Shown here: positions 31,131 to 41,132 of the stretch, piece by piece | Numbering within the stretch: position 1 is the stretch's first letter | Layout: the number at the start of each line of letters is the position of its first letter | Assembly (NCBI GenBank): GCA_905221605.1 | Contig: CAJNDS010002142.1 | Span: 332,501-396,500 of the forward strand | DNA from: Symbiodinium natans | Lineage: Eukaryota; Sar; Dinophyceae; Suessiales; Symbiodiniaceae | DNA length: 64,000 bases | Direction of reading: 5' to 3' | The notes under the pieces: generated by a model | The model's database searches: none | What the model was told of the DNA's origin: nothing | What the model saw: only the letters and a program-made list of their open reading frames with translations | Program-made: the position numbers and the translations under genes

Positions 31131-31538
31131 GAGGTTGCCCAGGGCTGGGATGCTGCTGCAAGTACCCACAGCCGGTCTAGACAGCAAACCTGCACCTACT
31201 GGGGTTTCGGGTTTTAGGGTGCGGGTTTATGGTCTTGGGTTTAGGGTTCAGGGTTTAGGGTTAGGGCTTAGGGTCTTGGGTTTAGGGTTTTGGCTCATCC
31301 AACAAGATGTATGGACATAAGCTCCATGGAATATGTATTTTCGCAATACAAAACAGTCTGTTCCATACAAGTCCAGAGCATGCTAAACTATTGCTAGTTT
31401 AGTCAGGCAACAACAAGACAACAATGTAACATCAAGATACTGATCTAAACCCGAAACCCTAAACCCTAAACCCTAAAAAAGGGGCCCGCAAACTCAAGCC
31501 CTGCATCCCACCATTGTACGTTTAAAGTCCATTTTAAG

Positions 31539-31599
31539 CGGCGACGAAACGTTGGCCTGCGGCGGGCGAGTCGGCTAGGGCCTGAGGCCCAGCTGGGGC
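31539..31599 (+). CDS. Basic exon
   Basis: ATTTTAAG/CGG: RRRNVGLRRASRLGPEAQLG, with donor GTAAAG. It is the last island I assign, tentatively, to the coiled-coil part. Confidence 0.4.
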
Positions 31600-31937
31600 G
31601 TAAAGCTTAGGGTTTGGGGGATAAACCTTAAACCCTAAACCCTAAACCCTAAACGGGTTTTATGGGTCTAAGGTTTTATGGCTTTGGCTTTCTGAGGGTT
31701 TTGCTTTGGTTTGAAGTTCTCTACGCCTTGGATCCGCAAACCCCGTAAAACTCTGGTAGCCCCGGCCAAAGCTGTGAAACCCTATAGGCCCTAGATAGTT
31801 CAAAAGGGTTTAGGGTTTAGGGTTTTGGGGTTTAGGGTTTAGGTAGGGTTTAGGGTTTAGATACTTCAAACGTAGAAGCCACGCACTCTGCCTCCTACGA
31901 ACCCTGAAGCGCAGAACCCTACAGCCCTAAACCCCCT

Positions 31938-32029
31938 GGTTCTTAGTAGGGAATCAGGGAATGGGGGCCCTGTACATACCCTGGGGATTATACAGGTTGC
32001 TCATTCCCTCATGCCCTACCAAGAACCAC
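31938..32029. mobile_element. Foldback element, family M2b
   Basis: GGTTCTTAGTAGGGAATCAGGG...CATTCCCTCATGCCCTACCAAGAACC inverted ends. Confidence 0.85.
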
Positions 32030-32166
32030 CCAGTAAACAGTCGTCCCTGGCTTGCGCCGATCCGCTCGGACTCCAGTTAACGAATCTGTCAGTTAACGGC
32101 GCTGCGCCGCAGCTGCTCAGACCGGGGTGTTGCCTCAGGCATACGGCCTCCCCCCCAAGCTACACT

Positions 32167-32260
32167 AAGTAGGCCCTTGGAGTTTTTTCACATTCCCTTA
32201 TTGTGTTTAAGAGGATTATATTTAGGAATAATCTTCAGAGGGGTTTAAAGGCCATCCTAG
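32167..32260. mobile_element. Repeat element, family M7
   Basis: AAGTAGGCCCTTGGAG...AGAGGGGTTTAAAGGCCATCC, relative of 9311-9404. Confidence 0.6.
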
Positions 32261-32269
32261 TTTAGGGCC

Positions 32270-33640
32270 TAGGGCTTACAGAGGGAGCTTAGGGTTTAGA
32301 GCCCCAATTCTTAAGAAGAGCCCCCACCGAAAATGGGTTTTTGGATTTAACAATTTCTAATGTGAAACAAGCTCTCCCCTCCCCCAAAGCGGTTTCCAGT
32401 TGAGGGCTTCCCTAATTATGCCCTATACTTAGAACCCTAAGGGTACCAAAAAAAATCCCTAAACCTTAAACCCTAAACCGCCTAAGCCCTAAGCCCTAAG
32501 CCCTAAACCCTAAACCCTAAACCCTACTTCTCACCGCCCTCCAAGCACCACCCTTGTTCTCTAAGCCCTCCGGAGTCCCAACCTCCGAACCTCCCAGAGT
32601 CCCAGAAGCCTCCAACCCTAAACTCTAAACCACTTAGGGTTTAGGGGTTCAGGATTTAGGGCTTACGGCGTAGGGCAGAAGCCTCCAACCCTAAGCTCGA
32701 AACCACTTAGGGTTTAGGGTTCAGGGTTTAGGGCTTTCGGCTTAGGGTTAAGTGTTTACAACGGAACCCTTTAATCCACTTAGGGTTTCAAGGTTCAGGG
32801 TTTAGGGCTTACGGCTTAGGGTTTGGTGTTTAGAACCCTCTCATCAACTCTCAAAGAGAGCTCCACATGCAGTCGAAGCCACACCCTGTCTGGCGGGGCA
32901 GCCTTTCGAAAACCTGCAGCTCCGGAACTGTGCCTTTGCCTTCCTTCTACTTGTATCTCTCAGGGATTGGCATCCCGTTAGGGTTTAGTGATGGGTTTTA
33001 GGGTGGAGGTGCATGCGGGGGAGTGGGGTTGTGTCTTGTCTTCATACCTTTCTAAACTTGAGAAGGTTGGTGATGCGGAGGGATAAGGTTTTACACCGTA
33101 AATCATGCTGGCCCATTGCTCTGGGGTCTCACCGCTAAATCACCTAACAAGACCCTAAGACCCGTCCAATAAAAGCAGGATGATACCTGAGGTCACAAGA
33201 AGAGTCCCCCCCATCCCGCGACACAGCTTCAGGTCTATTCGGTATTGGGCTCTCGGCGCAAAATCCCTACAACCTAAGCCTGAAGTTTAACCCTTTCTTC
33301 ACCGCTAAGGTTCTATCGAGTCCTCGGCACTCAGCACACCTACTATCTTGTTACTAATATAAACTGTTCTAAAGATGAAAGATAAGAGTTCAAACAATGC
33401 CTATAACAAAGTTGTAGATTGCATAAATTTGTGAGAGTTTAGGGTTTAAGGTTTGCGGGCTTAGGGTTATTGAGGCTTCCAAGTGTGGGCTGTGGGTTAC
33501 AAGGGGCCTTGTGGGTGGTTTCCACGACAAGGGCAGCAAGATTCCCCCCCCCCCCCCCCCCAAGCCGGATGCCGTGAACCCCAAGCTTCTGGAGTTTACC
33601 CTAAACCCAAAGCCCTAAACCCCAACGCTGCTGCATGTCC
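32270..33640. other. No gene recognised
   Basis: Three similar paragraphs of CAACCCTAA...CCACTTAGGGTTTAGGG (32600-32830) form short local duplications. A poly-C of 17 lies at 33545. No coding frame is supported. Confidence 0.5.
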
Positions 33641-33646
33641 CTGCAG

Positions 33647-33727
33647 ACAACCCCGAACTGCTGCTGTCTCATCACAGATTCCACGCTTCAAGACCAAACA
33701 CCGCAGGGCACTACATCCTTGATCTGG
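33647..33727 (+). CDS. Possible exon island
   Basis: TCCCTGCAG/AC: the frame reads NPELLLSHHRFHASRPNT, then AGHYILDLG, with donor GTTTAGGG. Protein-like, but two other frames are also open. It may be the first exon of the gene ending at 35834. Confidence 0.4.
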
Positions 33728-33745
33728 GTTTAGGGTTTAGGGCTT

Positions 33746-33838
33746 ACCCCAAGGCTCCTATGTAGTACCTTTTTGGGGTAGTATACTAGAATCCGCTATA
33801 ACTAACCCAAAAAGGAACTACATTGGAGCCTTTGGGTA
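33746..33838. mobile_element. Foldback element, family M8
   Basis: ACCCCAAGGCTCCTATGTAGTACC...GGAACTACATTGGAGCCTTTGGGT. Weak relatives near 3640-3715 and 25612-25690. Confidence 0.75.
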
Positions 33839-34199
33839 GGGTTATGGGTTTACATGTGGTTTAGTGTCGTAGGGGCTCTTGCCATGGAAGGTTTGGGACG
33901 CAGCTCCGCTGGGAGAACTCACTCTGCAGAGTGCGTGAAAGAGTTGAAGCCACCTTGTTTTTCCTACTCGGACTTCTGGGCTTTCGGGTTTAGGGCCTAT
34001 TAGGGCGTTTAGGGTTTAGGATCTTGGCCGTCCCTTTCTATCCGTTGACGCCTTTCTGGCTTGAGGGTTTGTTGGGGTTTTAGAGACTCCACTAGCCTCG
34101 CATTCCGGAGGCCCTTGCCAAAAACCCTAAACCCTAAACCCTAAACCCTAAACCCTAAACCCTACAGAGAGGATGTCCTAACCCCACCATCTGCCACAG

Positions 34200-34257
34200 G
34201 GCCTACCACCTCCGGATCGTCTCAAAGACAACCCCTACTTCGTGGAGGCCGGCGGGG
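34200..34257 (+). CDS. Exon 1 of a phase-consistent four-exon set
   Basis: CTGCCACAG/GGC: GLPPPDRLKDNPYFVEAGG plus one base, with donor GTACGTTC (good consensus). FVEAGG recalls methyltransferase motif I of FkbM/TylF-type enzymes, but that is weak. The one-base overhang joins in frame to the exon at 34714. C-rich array upstream, G-rich downstream. Confidence 0.6.
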
Positions 34258-34411
34258 GTACGTTCACAGGGTCTAGGGTTTAGGGTTTTGGGTTTTGGGT
34301 TTAGGGCGGAGTCTTGCTTCGGGGCAGGTCGTATAGGCTCAATCACATGACCCCTATGATGTGCTGTGCCGTCGTCCGCACATGGCCACCGTGCTGTTGT
34401 GGCTGACACAC

Positions 34412-34551
34412 TGGGAGGTTCATGGTACTTATTAACCAAGTATAACTGTACTTATAACCCACTTATAAGCCTGTTAAGTGCCCTAACATGGTTAGAAGTA
34501 CAGTTATAAGTACAGTTCTACTTGGTTAATAAGTACCATGAACCTCCAAGC
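34412..34551. mobile_element. Foldback element, family M1 (near-perfect hairpin)
   Basis: GGGAGGTTCATGGTACTTATTAACCAAGTA...TACTTGGTTAATAAGTACCATGAACCTCC: inverted arms of about 30 bp, and the interior is also palindromic. Confidence 0.95.
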
Positions 34552-34713
34552 AGGGTGTTGGGTATGCAAAGGAAAGCAACATGATTGTTGAAGATGCAGA
34601 AGGATTGCGGTGTCTGTCTGAGCACGAGCTGTGTTTGGTTTTGAAGTGCTAAACCCTAAACCCTAAACCCTAAACCCTAAACCCTAAACCCTTTAGTGTC
34701 TATGGCTTTGCAG

Positions 34714-34796
34714 AGGAAGAGCTCATTTGGTTTGTAGTTGATGACGCAGTGCTGAGAACAGCCAGGCCTAGGTGCCTATCTATGAATCATACTCAG
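34714..34796 (+). CDS. Exon 2 of the four-exon set
   Basis: GGCTTTGCAG/AG: EELIWFVVDDAVLRTARP, then RCLSMNHTQ, with donor GTGTGGGG. The acceptor phase (two bases) complements the preceding exon. It ends on a codon boundary, matching the next exon. Function not recognised. Confidence 0.6.
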
Positions 34797-35151
34797 GTGT
34801 GGGGTTTTAGGGTTTAGGGTTTTAGGGTTTAGGGTTTCAGGGTTTGAGTTTTTAGTGTTTAGGATTTTGGGCGTAGGAGATAGATGGCACTGCAGGTATG
34901 TTGCGACTGCTTTACCAAATCAAAGAAGCTAATGGCCTGGGGCACGTTTGCACTTGACATGGTTCACTAGGCGTGTGTCGGCAACGGGTGGCACCATCGT
35001 AGGATAGGAAAGCTCAAGTAGTCGTGTGGCCCACCGCAGTAGGGCTCAGCACGTATTTCTAGCGCTATAACTTAATAGGTCCTATCATCTAAGTATGCCA
35101 CTCCCTAAACCCTAAGCCCTAAACCCTAAAGCGCTCTTGTTACCTTGTCAG

Positions 35152-35190
35152 GGAGACTACCAGCCGCCTGCTGGAAACGACAACTTCCAG
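35152..35190 (+). CDS. Exon 3 of the four-exon set
   Basis: CTTGTCAG/GGA: GDYQPPAGNDNFQ, 13 codons, phase 0 at both ends, with donor GTATCG. Confidence 0.6.
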
Positions 35191-35796
35191 GTATCGTGGG
35201 CTGAGGATCTAGGGCTTGAGGCTCTACCTCCAGGTTCCCAGGGAACCTTGCCGTATACCTTGTTTAAGGGTAGTCTATAGCCCTAGTTCCCGTATACCTG
35301 TTTTAAGGGTAGTTTTCTAACTAGAACCCTCAACCCCAACCTGATGTACTAGTAAACTACGTTGAAGCTGGCACTACGCTTTGGGTGTAGGGTTTAGGTT
35401 TGAGGGTTTAGACCGTCAAGCCCATGTAGCCCAACTCGCTGCGCAGGACATATGAGAGATCTAGGACCCAGAGTAGGCCCTTATTCCCTTTTTTTTAGGG
35501 TGTAGGCTCCCTTATGAACTCCTCTAAACCAAAAAGGGCACCCTTTTTTTGTTCCTAGGCTACTGTTGGGTCTAGAGATGCACGAAAGCAAAGGCATAAG
35601 GGCATCGTCGCCCTCATTTGCCAGGCGTGTTTCTTCAAAGCATACCTATCCCAAATCGACAGGCTGAGGGTTCCTGGCACGGATGCCCGCCAGGGATCCT
35701 CCTGCCACCCTAAACCCTAAGCCCTAAACCCTAAACCCTAGCCCTAAACCCTAAACACTAAACCCTAAACCCTAAAAACCCTGAACTGCATGCCAG

Positions 35797-35834
35797 GCAT
35801 TCCTGCGCTACAAGTCCATGCCCCGCCGCTGAAT
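35797..35834 (+). CDS. Exon 4, terminal, with stop
   Basis: CATGCCAG/GCA in phase 0 reads AFLRYKSMPRR, then TGA (about 35830-35832). If right, a gene ends here. CCCTAAA arrays precede and TTTAGGG follows. Confidence 0.5.
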
Positions 35835-36009
35835 TGAACAAACGCCTTTCTCCTGTGAAGCAGGGCTTAGGGTTTAGGGTTTCGGGTTTAGGGTTTAGGG
35901 TTATTGGTGAGTGCAAACCCTACTTTCATGTCCTCTCCGTGAGCTTGCCGCTCTGTCATCATTGAGGAAAAACCTACTATAGGGGCCTTAATGAGTAGAG
36001 TAGGGTTTT

Positions 36010-36040
36010 GGGGCGGGGGGGGGGGGGGGGGGGGGCGTGG
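36010..36040 (+). repeat. Poly-G tract
   Basis: About 22 consecutive G downstream of the inferred stop. The stretch to 36785 contains decamer repeats and one M5 element, but no gene. Confidence 0.8.
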
Positions 36041-36227
36041 TTCTTCTAATATAATTACAAAGGGACCACAAGGTGAATACTATCAGTAAATATTCCGACC
36101 CCTATATTGTGCATATGATTGTAAGCTTCTCAGCTGGTGTTCCATCTAAAGTCCATGCTGGCTATGGCCTCGAGGTTTGGTGCCTTAGATTAGCAAGGGA
36201 CTGAACTACTCTAAACCTTAAACCCGA

Positions 36228-36385
36228 TAAACCCTGTAAACCCTGTAAACCCTGTAAATCCTATAAACCCTATAACCCCTATAAACCCTATAAACCCTAT
36301 AAACCCTATAAACCCTATAAACCCTATAAACCCTGAGCCCGAAACCCTAAACCCCAAACCTTAAACCCAAAACCCTAAACCCGAG
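36228..36385 (+). repeat. CCCTATAAA array
   Basis: About eleven units of a TATA-containing variant (CCCTATAAA, CCCTGTAAA), grading into CCCTAAA. Confidence 0.9.
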
Positions 36386-36441
36386 CACCGAAGCGGCCGT
36401 TGACTGCTGCAGGGGCATTCGTTGTTTTACATCCCATAGTC

Positions 36442-36563
36442 TACTAATAATTGCTTAACAAACCCGAAACAAATTTAGAACATATTCTTCCTTATTAAGG
36501 GTAGTCGAGGGAATCTTATGTTTGTTTTTCATTCTTTGGGGGTTCTTAAGCAAATAGTGGTAG
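36442..36563. mobile_element. Foldback element, family M5
   Basis: CTACTAATAATTGCTTAACAAACCC...GGGGGTTCTTAAGCAAATAGTGGTAG. Confidence 0.8.
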
Positions 36564-36787
36564 TCAAGTCCATCACCAAACCCCCAGGTCTGAGCTTCTG
36601 CCCATTACACGTTTTGTTCTACTTGTGGTTGTTTCGTTATTACATATAGTTTTTGTTGGCATTGAGAATAGTATTCCTTATGATTAGTGTCTGATTTTGT
36701 TTTTCGGCCTCTGCGGGCTGCGATTGCTCGTTTGATGATTGCTTGTCATTCGTATTCCTGTTAGCGTTTCATGCCTCCTTGCCACAG

Positions 36788-36835
36788 CCCCCTTCGATTA
36801 GGTTTGATGTGGACGACACCCTGTGCGTTGTGAAG
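36788..36835 (+). CDS. TylF-like gene, upstream exon
   Basis: TTGCCACAG/CCC: PPSIRFDVDDTLCVVK, 16 codons with phase 0 ends, donor GTGCGA. Assigned by position and phase to the methyltransferase gene downstream. By itself it has no diagnostic motif. Confidence 0.5.
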
Positions 36836-36904
36836 GTGCGATGCTTGTACATGCTTGTGATGAAAGAACATTCCTTACGAGCACTTGCATCGAAACAACA
36901 ACAA

Positions 36905-37030
36905 CAACAATCCTTATAGCAATAGTCCTTCGAGTCAGTACAGCCATCAGGGCCCTTAAAAAGCAGTCAGCAGTAGTCCTTAGAACAAGAAGAGTCCTTA
37001 AAGCAGTCAGGGCGCTTAAAAACCACAAGA
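36905..37030 (+). repeat. Degenerate short tandem repeat
   Basis: TCCTTAAAGCAGTCAGGGC-like units (AGTCCTTAGAAC, GGCCCTTAAAAAGCAGTC) recur about five times. Confidence 0.6.
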
Positions 37031-37124
37031 GACCTCAAGCCCTAAGTCCCACACCCTAAACCCTAAACCCTAAACCCTAAACCCTAAACCCTAAACCCTA
37101 AACCCTAAACCCTAAACCCTAAAG

Positions 37125-37154
37125 AGCCTCCGGGTCTTCGACCCGGCCACAGAG
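37125..37154 (+). CDS. TylF-like gene, mini-exon
   Basis: CTAAAG/AGC in phase 0: SLRVFDPATE, then GC donor GCCTAG. Otherwise the frame stops one codon later. A pure CCCTAAA array ends 4 bp before the exon. Confidence 0.4.
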
Positions 37155-37331
37155 GCCTAGGATTTCCAGAAAGCGCGCTGGCCCCCTGACTGTACAGAAA
37201 GGACCTCAATCGCGCAAGGTTCAGGGTTTCGGGTGTGCAGGATTTAGAGACATTCAACTCTAGAGGGACCCCTACTTTGAATCAAGACATATTCCTTAGT
37301 TGATAATTTTGTTGGGCTCTCTTGGCTTCAG

Positions 37332-37445
37332 AATCGACGGATCCTTATCAGGGCTTTTTCCGCGACATCGAGATTCCAGACAGCTTTGCGGGGCCCTTGG
37401 CATGTTTTCAAGGAAGCGGCGTGGCGTTTTTAGTCCCAGGGCTCC
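37332..37445 (+). CDS. Coding island, frame unresolved
   Basis: After TGGCTTCAG three frames are open. STDPYQGFFRDIEIPDSF is the most protein-like, while phase 0 from the previous exon would give NRRILIRAFSATSRF. A further short frame, VFSEDTAKFK (37526-37555), may be the next exon. Listed as part of the methyltransferase gene at low certainty. Confidence 0.35.
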
Positions 37446-37791
37446 GGTTTTTCAGATGAGGAGGAAGGGGTGGAATGTGTTCCCTGTGTCGTCTTTATCG
37501 TTAGGGTCACAGCAAATTTGCCCAGGTCTTTTCAGAAGACACAGCGAAATTCAAGTTATGATCTGTCAGCTAAAGCATTAGTTCCAGATCTAGCAGTGTT
37601 GGTGGATCTGGGCTTGTCCGACTCCCAATTCCCAACTCGTAACCAGTATCCATAATGCAGAAGCCTGAAGAATTACCAAGTGGCTATCCCCCTACAACCC
37701 CTGCACGAACTACCCCAAACAGCCATTCGAGTTAAATAGGCCTCCATATTCAGCAGCCTTCGTGGAATTTCGTGGAACGGAATCGAGACAG

Positions 37792-37931
37792 GCCCATTGC
37801 GGATGTTCCGCCTCAAGTCGGTCCTTGCCGTCTGCCCACTGCATGCTGTGTGTCAGGAAAGCTTCGCGTTCGTGCATATGGACTCAGATCTCTACGACTC
37901 CGTCTATGACTCGTTGGAGAAGGCCCGCCAG
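37792..37931 (+). CDS. TylF/macrocin-O-methyltransferase-like exon (acidic motif)
   Basis: GAGACAG/GC: 46 codons, PLRMFRLKSVLAVCPLHA, then ESFAFVHMDSDLYDSVYDSL and EKARQ, donor GTTACG. FxHhDxDLYxSxxDxLE is the signature of the TylF (MycF) family of class I SAM-dependent O-methyltransferases, whose Asp residues help bind metal and substrate. The best-recognised exon of the plus-strand genes. A following frame (37983 on, GPRLYPENPK) could supply the LYP segment these enzymes normally have next. Confidence 0.75.
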
Positions 37932-38334
37932 GTTACGGGTTTCACGGGTTTAGGTTTTCTGTACACGTGGTGTGGTCGGCAGACTAGTGGCCCACGCCTT
38001 TACCCGGAAAACCCAAAAGCCCTTACTGACCTGGACCCTGAATCTGCAACCCCTAAACCCTAAACTCTAAATCCTAAACGCCCTAAACCCAAAACCCCAA
38101 AGGCCTAAACCCTTAGCCCCTACCTGGGACTGTATTTACCTACAGTTTCGTAGTTACCACCCTTCATAAAACTGCAGCTAAAGAGGGTCCCAGGTAAGCC
38201 CTAAAGGCTGACAAGCCCTGAATGCCCAGCGTTTAGGGTTTAGGGTTTGGGGTTTAGGGTTTAGGGTCTAGGGTTTAGGGTTTAGGGTTTAGGGTTTAGG
38301 GACTGATGGCAGGTGTGGGATCGACTCTCCCCAG

Positions 38335-38375
38335 GTGGGGCCGTGGCCGTAGATGACTTCTTCCACCACGCCCAG
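38335..38375 (+). CDS. TylF-like exon (VDDFF motif), GC donor
   Basis: CTCCCCAG/GT: GAVAVDDFFHHAQ, equivalent to GGxxxxDDY in TylF-family enzymes (metal-binding Asp pair). It ends CCCAG/GCTGGG, an apparent GC donor. With that donor the exon joins in frame to 40070, reading HHAQ-GPARAV, exactly the family pattern. The retrotransposon fragment lies inside this intron. Confidence 0.7.
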
Positions 38376-38699
38376 GCTGGGACTAGAATTTAGGGCTTAG
38401 GGTTTAGGGTTTAGGGTTTAGAGGGTTGAGGGGTTTAGGGTTTAAGGGTTGAGGGTTTCTAGGGTTTAGGGAGGCAGGGTTCGTAGGGCTCTCATGGTCC
38501 TTCAGGGATACGCCCCTTCTAGCAACAAAGGCCGCCCTTTGCATGCCTAGATCACTCTGAAACCCACTTTAGGGTTCACTTAAGAGTTTAGGGCCCTAAT
38601 GATCGGGGTTGAGGATCGAGGGTTTAGGGCTTCCAAACTTAGGGGGTTTTAGGCTTTTGGGTCGGGTGCCTGTGGCGCTGGACCTTAGTCCTCTCCACG

Positions 38700-39799
38700 T
38701 ACTTCTGAGGGTGGGACAAAACTGCTCTGCTTAAGCCTCACTCACTACCGGCAAATGCCCAGGTGGTGCAGGATGCGTCCATCCCACACCAAGGCAGAGA
38801 GCATGGACGGCCGTAGGGTAAGCCCCCGACACCTGCACGAGTCTCCGGCGTCCCGCGAGAACTCCAGCACCACGCTTGCCGATGGGCCTGAAGACGATGC
38901 AAGAGCTTGACGGACCCAAGCGGAGGCCAGGGCATGTGCACGAAGAAACGCAGCTGGCGGAAAGGTCTGTCAGGTCAAAAGCCGTGGCGGCAGGCGGCTA
39001 CATCTGTTGCGTGATGACAATGTGGAGCTCAACATCCTGGGAGGGCTGGGGCAACCGCCTCCTCAGAGGCAAGGCGACGCAGTACGGCGCGCGCGTTCTC
39101 GCGCTGCAGGGTGACTCCCAGTTGTTGGAGCAACTCATCATGAGCCTGGGCAGGGGTAAGCCCCAAGCGCGCCGCCCCAAGAGCAGCCAAGGACTTCCAG
39201 ACTTGCGTGGCTTGAGCCCCCCAGCCACCGCCGCAGGCCTCAGCAACCAGCGGCAGGAATTGTAGACCCTGCGCACGGCACTGCGCCTCAGTGGCAAGAT
39301 GGGATCGCTTGCGGCTCTCGTACGCGGCTGCAGCACTAGAACCGTCACTGGCGGAAGCGGCAAGGACAGAGGAGCGCAAACCGCTGGAGACGGCGAGGTC
39401 GAAGCACGCCGCACCATGAAGGCCCCAGGCCGGAACATAGACGTCTGCCGGGCGCCGGGCGCTGGCAGTCCTGGAACAACAGGGATGATCTCCAGCACCA
39501 GCCTCACATGCACCTGAGTCCTCAGGCCGAGCAGGGAGCAGCTCGGCCTTCTCAACCTCTGGGCTGAGGCCAGCAGCTGAGGCACGGGCCGCAAGCACGC
39601 TGCGTAAGCGATTGTGGCGCTTCGAGCGGTCACCCCCACAAGGGCAGGAGCGGGCATGGTCCCCAAACCTGTTTGCGATGCCGTCGCACAACGGGCAAAA
39701 GCCATCAGAGGAAGCGACCGGCAAACGCAGGCGAAGTCGGAGGAGGACCCGAAAAAAACAACACCAGGGAACCACCCTTGACCCCAGTCCTGGCCTCAA
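38700..39799 (-). mobile_element. 3' fragment of a non-LTR retrotransposon
   Basis: GC-rich block of different composition from its surroundings, antisense to the host gene, inside the intron between 38375 and 40070. It carries the end of an ORF plus about 330 bp of downstream sequence. There is no reverse-transcriptase domain, so it is 5'-truncated. Insertion boundaries and target-site duplication were not resolved. Confidence 0.65.
39029..39799 (-). CDS. Retrotransposon ORF C-terminus: zinc-finger plus endonuclease-like domain (partial)
   Basis: A 256-codon open frame. CPLCDGIANRFGDHARSC (about residues 35-52) is a CCHC zinc-binding motif. Further on come ADVYVPAWG, AACFDLAVSSGL, YESRKRSH and GLQFLPLVAEACGGGW. 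The spacing of the D, FDL and K-containing segments resembles the PD-(D/E)XK-type endonuclease-like tail I recall after the reverse transcriptase in many dinoflagellate and animal LINE ORFs. The start is arbitrary, since upstream parts are missing. Stop at 39029-39031. Confidence 0.65.
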   Translation of the reverse strand: MRPGLGSRVVPWCCFFRVLLRLRLRLPVASSDGFCPLCDGIANRFGDHARSCPCGGDRSKRHNRLRSVLAARASAAGLSPEVEKAELLPARPEDSGACEAGAGDHPCCSRTASARRPADVYVPAWGLHGAACFDLAVSSGLRSSVLAASASDGSSAAAAYESRKRSHLATEAQCRAQGLQFLPLVAEACGGGWGAQATQVWKSLAALGAARLGLTPAQAHDELLQQLGVTLQRENARAVLRRLASEEAVAPALPGC

Positions 39800-39924
39800 A
39801 GCAGAAACCCCAAACCCTCAACCCTAAACTCTCAACCAAAAAAGAAGAGAAAGAAAACTGAAACCTTGAGGTCGGGCTGTCACCAAAACACTCTCAACCT
39901 TCCCCCCTCCCTCCCCTTCCCTCC

Positions 39925-40028
39925 CTAAACCCTAAACCCTAAACCCTAAACCCTAAACCCTAAACCCTAAACCCTAAACCCTAAACCCTAAACCCTAAAC
40001 CCTAAACCCTAAACCCTAAACCCCAAAC
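39925..40028 (+). repeat. Pure CCCTAAA array
   Basis: About fifteen perfect heptamers at the 3' side of the retrotransposon-bearing intron. Confidence 0.95.
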
Positions 40029-40069
40029 CCGCCCTCAAGACCCCAGAGCCGAAGAAAGCGCTCAACCAG

Positions 40070-40120
40070 GGCCCCGCGCGCGCAGTTTCCGACTTCTTCC
40101 GGGCGCGAGCCAGCAAGGCT
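40070..40120 (+). CDS. TylF-like exon (C-terminal helix)
   Basis: CTCAACCAG/GGC: GPARAVSDFFRARASKA, 17 codons, matching the GxxxAVDDFR segment after the DDY motif in TylF-family methyltransferases. Donor GTTGTC at 40121 is assumed. Without it, the frame continues VVRWKQFRG to a stop at 40157. Confidence 0.7.
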
Positions 40121-41072
40121 GTTGTCCGATGGAAGCAGTTTAGAGGGTTTAGAGTTTAGGGTTTAGGGTTTAGGGGGTTTGGGGTTTAGGGTTTAGGGTT
40201 TGGGTTTTGGGTTTATGTTCAGGGTTTAGGATTGAGGGCTCAGGTTTTCAGGAGGCTTCAGGGTTAAGGGGCCTGAGGGTGTTGGAGTTTCGGGTTCTGG
40301 GGTCCGCTTTTAGGGATTGAGGACTTCTGTACCGGGGGGTTTGAGGTGAGGATCAAGGTGTAGAGTTCGAGACTGAACGTTGGGTTGTTGGGGATTGAGC
40401 TTTAGAGAACAGACCCTAAGCCCCTAAACCCTGAGCCTAAAACCAATTCCAAGAGGGACCTGGGATTTCGAGTCGGGCCTTGGGTACGGGACCCCGAGGG
40501 TGCCTACATTCAGCAAGCACCAGACCCTAAACTCTAAAACCTCACGCACATTGCGGACAGGAGGAGCCTCCTTTGCTTTTGCCGATCCCTACTTATGCTG
40601 TTCGTGCCTTAACCTTCTTCTGCAGAGGTTGGGTGTCGGGAGGTTGCGGGGTGTAGGGTTTGCGGGATTGACTGAGGCCTTAGCGCAGACTTTGATGACT
40701 TTCGGGAGTGTTCTTGGCCAGGATGTGCCGCGAGTCTACGATGGTAGGCCTCGTGAACTTCACATACCCCTGCAAGTCCTCAAGCCCTTTAGAATTCACA
40801 GTGCAGTTTCAAGGTATTCGTCCTCAATTTGGCGGCTCTTATACGACTATTATGTTATACATAGGACTTATAAGCAAGTTGAAGGTGTATCCATGCCAGC
40901 CATCCGCCCATATATCAGGGGCCACGACTTTAAACCGCATCGTAGCCACAGACCATAAACCCAAACCGAAGCTTTGAACCTTATAGCCGTATCGAAGCCA
41001 CAAACCCTAAACCCTAAAGCCCAGACCCTAAATCCTGAATCCTAAACCCCAAACCCCGAACTGATCTTCAAG

Positions 41073-41132
41073 GTGCTGATCATCAAGGGCCAGTCGGCAC
41101 GCGTGGGCTGGCAGGCCTGCCCCAAAGTGTAG
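41073..41132 (+). CDS. Probable terminal exon of the TylF-like gene
   Basis: ATCTTCAAG/GTG in phase 0: VLIIKGQSARVGWQACPKV, then TAG. It joins in frame to 40120. An alternative GC donor after GWQ (CAG/GCCTGC) would connect in frame to the exon at 41718. TTTAGGG array at 41165. Confidence 0.55.
   Translation: MLIIKGQSARVGWQACPKV

Noticed and set aside
31280-31300. Dinoflagellate spliced-leader relic (TTTTGGCTCA)
   Set aside because: Only about ten bases match, and the CCGTAGCCA part is absent; probably chance in a TTTAGGG context. No other candidate was noticed.
38876-39517. Plus-strand ORFs of 129 and 72 codons
   Set aside because: They are antisense shadows of the GC-rich retrotransposon frame on the minus strand, which has the recognisable zinc-finger and endonuclease-like motifs.
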